Shown one piece after another: positions 60,610-64,000 of a stretch of 64,000 nt of DNA. A model generated the notes under the pieces. It searched no databases. It was given only the letters and a program-made list of their open reading frames with translations, and was not told the origin of the DNA. The DNA lies in contig JAPXFQ010000827.1 in the NCBI GenBank assembly GCA_028564705.1, positions 413,191-477,190 of the forward strand. The letters are read 5' to 3'. The number at the start of each line of letters is the position of its first letter. The first letter of the stretch is position 1. The translations under genes were made by a program, and so were the position numbers. Source of the DNA: Apricaphanius iberus. Taxonomy: Eukaryota > Chordata > Actinopteri > Cyprinodontiformes > Aphaniidae.

Positions 60610-63600
60610 GCTGTTAAACAGCGATTAGTTTAGCCTTTTCTCCGGGGGAAAAGTGCATTCCTGCAGGTTAAATATTGATAAAAAATAGCTAACTTGTGTA
60701 GACAGTTGTGAGGTATCTGTCCCCTCTTACAAAAGCTAAGCAATAAAATTGATGAAAAACATATAAAAAATAAACCAAGATTACACTACGCTAGACTAGT
60801 AAGAAAACTCTTACTGTGCACGTTTCAAGTCATAAACCTGCTCCGACGCAATAAAAGACGATCTTTTTCAATCCATAAGGGTCTTTTAAGACTCTAAAAT
60901 TGAAGTTGCCGGATCATTGAAAAAATAAATCCGTAACATTTTGTAAAATTACCAGTGTTTCTCAAAGTCAAAGCGCCTTGCTTCCGAGGACATTGTCCTT
61001 CCTTAGTCAAAGAAAACGGGTAGGAACTGACTTTCGTTTCGTGACTGTGGCTGCCGGCTTACATGCTCTGTTTACATCCCGCCCATCGTAGTAGCATTGT
61101 AGCGTAGTAATATTACCTCAGCCATGGAACTGGAAATGTATAACGATCGTTTTACTTTTTTTATATATGTCGGTTAAATCAAATGTGCAAACGAGTACCT
61201 GGTAGCCACCGAAGCTGCAACTACTAAGCAACTATCCAACCATATATAACTGCTTTGGATCTAAAAAATAATTACAAAAATAAATAAAACAAACATTTTA
61301 TATATAAGCCCGATGGTTAAAGTTAGTTGACTTACATTTAAAATGGATATTTGCCCCCGAAGTAGCTGTTGCTGGCTCCTACCGCGATGTATTCTGGGAC
61401 ACTTTTGACAGAGAGAAGGCATCAAGGCACGTAGACAGTGCCTCCTCACTCCTCCCCGTTTACCAGAATGACACACTTTCATGGGAGAATTCATGGCGGA
61501 CTCTGCCATCGCGGGGCGTGTATGGGCGTGTAGTTCGGTCGTAATCACGCCCATTCTGCTCCCGCATCTTTAGCTCTGATGCTAAACTTGGCTAGTGTTG
61601 AATTAAATAATTATCATAAGTAATTCAATGCATGTTCAAGCAGAGACAAAATGGAGCCAATTTCCAGTTTAACATTTATTTTGAACAGATTAACAAATTG
61701 CAGTTTTACAGAGGAATTTTGCCCCCGTCGTTCCTCTGTGGTCCAGATTTAAAGAAATCTGAACATTGAATGATTTTCATGTCAAAACTTTTATAGACTC
61801 CAGTATTCTGCCAGGGTTGTAGGCGTTCCTTCTCCTCGAAATCTTACTCCAATCCGATCATTTCCAAACAGTGTCTGAGCCATGATTTGCTGTCAGAGAA
61901 TCCTGGAGTCAGAAGATGGGTCGTCTCTGTTCTGGGTCAAAGGTTCATTATAAAGAATTATGGTTTTATGGCTATCTGCTTCTCTAAAACTTTTCTCCCA
62001 GTTTCTTATCTAAACATCCTGCTTTTACAACATGCCATAAACTTTAGCCAAAAGTTTTACGACTTAAAAGCTTAGCCCCATAAACAATACTGACAAACAT
62101 ATCTTCACCATCATGCAAGCTAATTAAAACAGACTTTTACTTTCTGAATACTAACTAAAGATTATATAAACATATTTAATACGAGACTGTTATATAAAGT
62201 AGCCCCAAAAAATATGAGTCACGACAATTCCCTCTTTCAATCTTTTTTAAAAATAGATTGATATCTCCTCTATACGTACGTGTTTAGAACTTAAGATCAA
62301 AACCTGTAAAGCATTTTGAAAATGCAAGAAATCAAATCCAAGAAATTTCATCAGTTTACTAAAATTCAAAACACAAACTATTAAAGTACCTTTTTTAACC
62401 TTAACTCCCCTTACTCAAAAAATGTAAATCTGTTAATTATAAATTCACCCTCTTTTGGCATTAACCAAAAAAATTTATTTTAACAATTCCCACAAACTAA
62501 ATTCAAAACCCAAAAATGTATAAGAATGTCTTACATGTGAAGAGATAATTAAATCTGACTTGATACATGTTAATACTGTGGAAGAAGCTCAGAAAATCCA
62601 TGAACATAGACATTATTACTATGTTATATTCTGAAATAAATCAAACTTAAAGTGTTAAGAAACCTGTGAAATAGAAGGTATTAAGAACCCTTTAAAATGT
62701 AATCCTCGAGTCTATTTAGTCTTTCCTCTAGTAGACCCTGTTGTTTCTTAATGCAAACCTTAATACAACCTTAAAAACAACTGGAAATTAAGAAATCCTG
62801 AAAATTAACTGATTAAAAATTCTTTAAGAAACCCTCCTAGGCAGTGTTACCACTCTTCACTTGTGAATAAAAATAGTTAAACAACCTGTAAAATGCAAGA
62901 AAATGATTAATAAATGTTCAGTCTTTATATTTGTATTCTGATCCTCTTTCTTCACTCTCATTTTATCCCCCTCAGTGGCTCCTGGCAGCTGGAGAGCGAT
63001 ATACAGAGCTGATCAGTGTGGAGGGCTCCTATTTTTTTAGTGTTCCAGTTTTTACTCCCATATATGCAGATAACCACTCTCTGAAATGCCAATTACTTCA
63101 TTAATTGAGCATTTCCCCCAATATACACAAATGCACAGACAGGCCCCGCTTCCCATAGCTTAGCCCACCGATGTGGGCTGGTCAAAACCTGCTGTGCAGC
63201 TGATTGGTGAGTTGTGATCTTCTTCTGTAGATCCCTCTTTTGAGATGGCAATTTCAAATTGCCCATCTCATTCATTGGCACATAGATCACACTGGATGAG
63301 TAATATCGCCACCCAAACAACCTTCTGGGTGAGCTAGGCCCCGCCGCCTGTGGCCCCAGCTTCCGATTCAGCTTGGTCAAACCCTTCTCGACCCTCCTTA
63401 GGCAGAATCCTGCCGATCCTCGACCAGGCTCGTCGTTTCCGTGAAGCTGCATTCAGTCCATGTCTATAAAAGAATTGTCTTTTCCAAATCAGATCACAAT
63501 CAGATGATTACAATAATAATCCCTCTTTAATGGTCAATTACTCCCGTAATTGACCATTCCCAAGCACAGCCAATTCATTCAGGTGCAGGAAGATGCGATC

Positions 63601-63984
63601 TGATGCCATTAAGAAGACCTGGTATGGAATCAAATGATTAATTTAACATTTACTCATTATTTCTAAATTCTTCCTTACAGCTTAACAAAACCCATAGCAT
63701 GTGTCATAATAGCCAGAAATATATCCCATAAGTACGCAAAACTAACTTAGTTAGCCTGAGTTTTTCACACTTTAGCTGTCAGACCCTGTAAATTTTCCAA
63801 GTATACATTAATAAAAACTAAACCTATAAATTTAAAGTGTCCAATTTATCTTCTTTCTCCAAACCTGAGCATGGGACCAGAGCCAGGTTTTGCCATCCAG
63901 CACCCGACAGGCCTGTCCTACTGGGGCAGCAGCTCTGTGCTCTCCCCATTCTCCTCAGTGCCTGCTGTGGATAAAGCCAAGAAT
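60610..63984. other. Intergenic, no gene supported
   Basis: 61300-61570 is CpG-richer, with CATGGCGG-like and CGCGGGGCGTG motifs. A minus-strand frame of 119 codons at 63093-63452 (RRLFGWRYYSSSVIYVPMNEMG) lies in a less AT-rich stretch that could be part of a retroelement, but I cannot identify it. 62220-62950 is very AT-rich and featureless. Confidence 0.35.
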
Positions 63985-64000
63985 TCAATTCAATTCAATT
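63981..64000 (-). mobile_element. Start of another LINE 3' tail at the window edge
   Basis: ATTCAATTCAATTCAATT repeats the terminal pentamers seen at 43137-43160; the element would extend beyond the window. Confidence 0.5.

Overview
This window is vertebrate nuclear DNA, almost certainly from a teleost fish. The genes are split by GT-AG introns. The protein-coding genes are of vertebrate type: ERK5/MAPK7, VKORC1, secreted trypsin-fold proteases and a collagen VIII-like NC1 domain. The interspersed repeats are a typical fish mixture: Rex3/RTE and CR1/L2-like LINEs, two families of tRNA-derived SINE, Tc1, hAT and Kolobok-like DNA transposons, and Ty3/gypsy elements. The exact species cannot be told from the sequence.

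Layout. 1-1.2 kb holds the last two exons of a membrane-tailed trypsin-like protease (+). It converges tail to tail with mapk7 (-), whose six coding exons run from 9571 down to 1476 and encode about 1077 residues. A CCAAT- and ETS-rich intergenic interval at 10.9-11.3 kb looks like a shared divergent promoter for mapk7 and vkorc1 (+, three exons, 11333-17533, 167 residues). From 18.6 to 51.2 kb lies a tandem cluster of secreted trypsin-like proteases on the + strand. Copy A (21218-24157, 291 residues) and copy C (48824-51166, 300 residues) are intact and share the same six-exon plan. Copy B (36145-37640) has kept promoter-side homology, the signal-peptide exon and 3'UTR homology, but the whole protease domain has been deleted. 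Copies A and B sit in a segmental duplication (about 18.6-24.5 kb and 32.3-37.7 kb) in which later transposon insertions can be told apart. At 56.15-57.07 kb (-) is the 3' part of a short-chain (type VIII-like) collagen, cut off on its 5' side by a DNA transposon. The last 6 kb are repeat-rich, with no gene I can support.

How the genes relate. Together with the partial gene at the left edge, the proteases flank mapk7 and vkorc1. That resembles the mammalian neighbourhood in which PRSS genes adjoin VKORC1, so the protease-vkorc1 link may be old. mapk7 (MAP kinase signalling) and vkorc1 (vitamin K cycle) are not functionally linked; they appear only to share a promoter region.

Mobile DNA makes up much of the rest. 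Several insertions are dated or classified by their target-site duplications: a hAT with a perfect 8-bp duplication at 28515-30124, a SINE with a 13-bp duplication at 18951-19321, a second SINE with a 12-bp duplication at 24506-24633, a TTAA-flanked Kolobok-like element carrying a THAP exon at 38522-39875, and a Tc1 copy at 15068-16593. A degraded gypsy element at 25.1-28.2 kb has its integrase zinc region directly after the protease, the unusual pol order of Gmr1-like elements. I found no CRISPR, operon or prokaryotic feature, and no clearly new biological system. The most distinctive items are the protease cluster with its decayed middle copy and the THAP-exon transposon.
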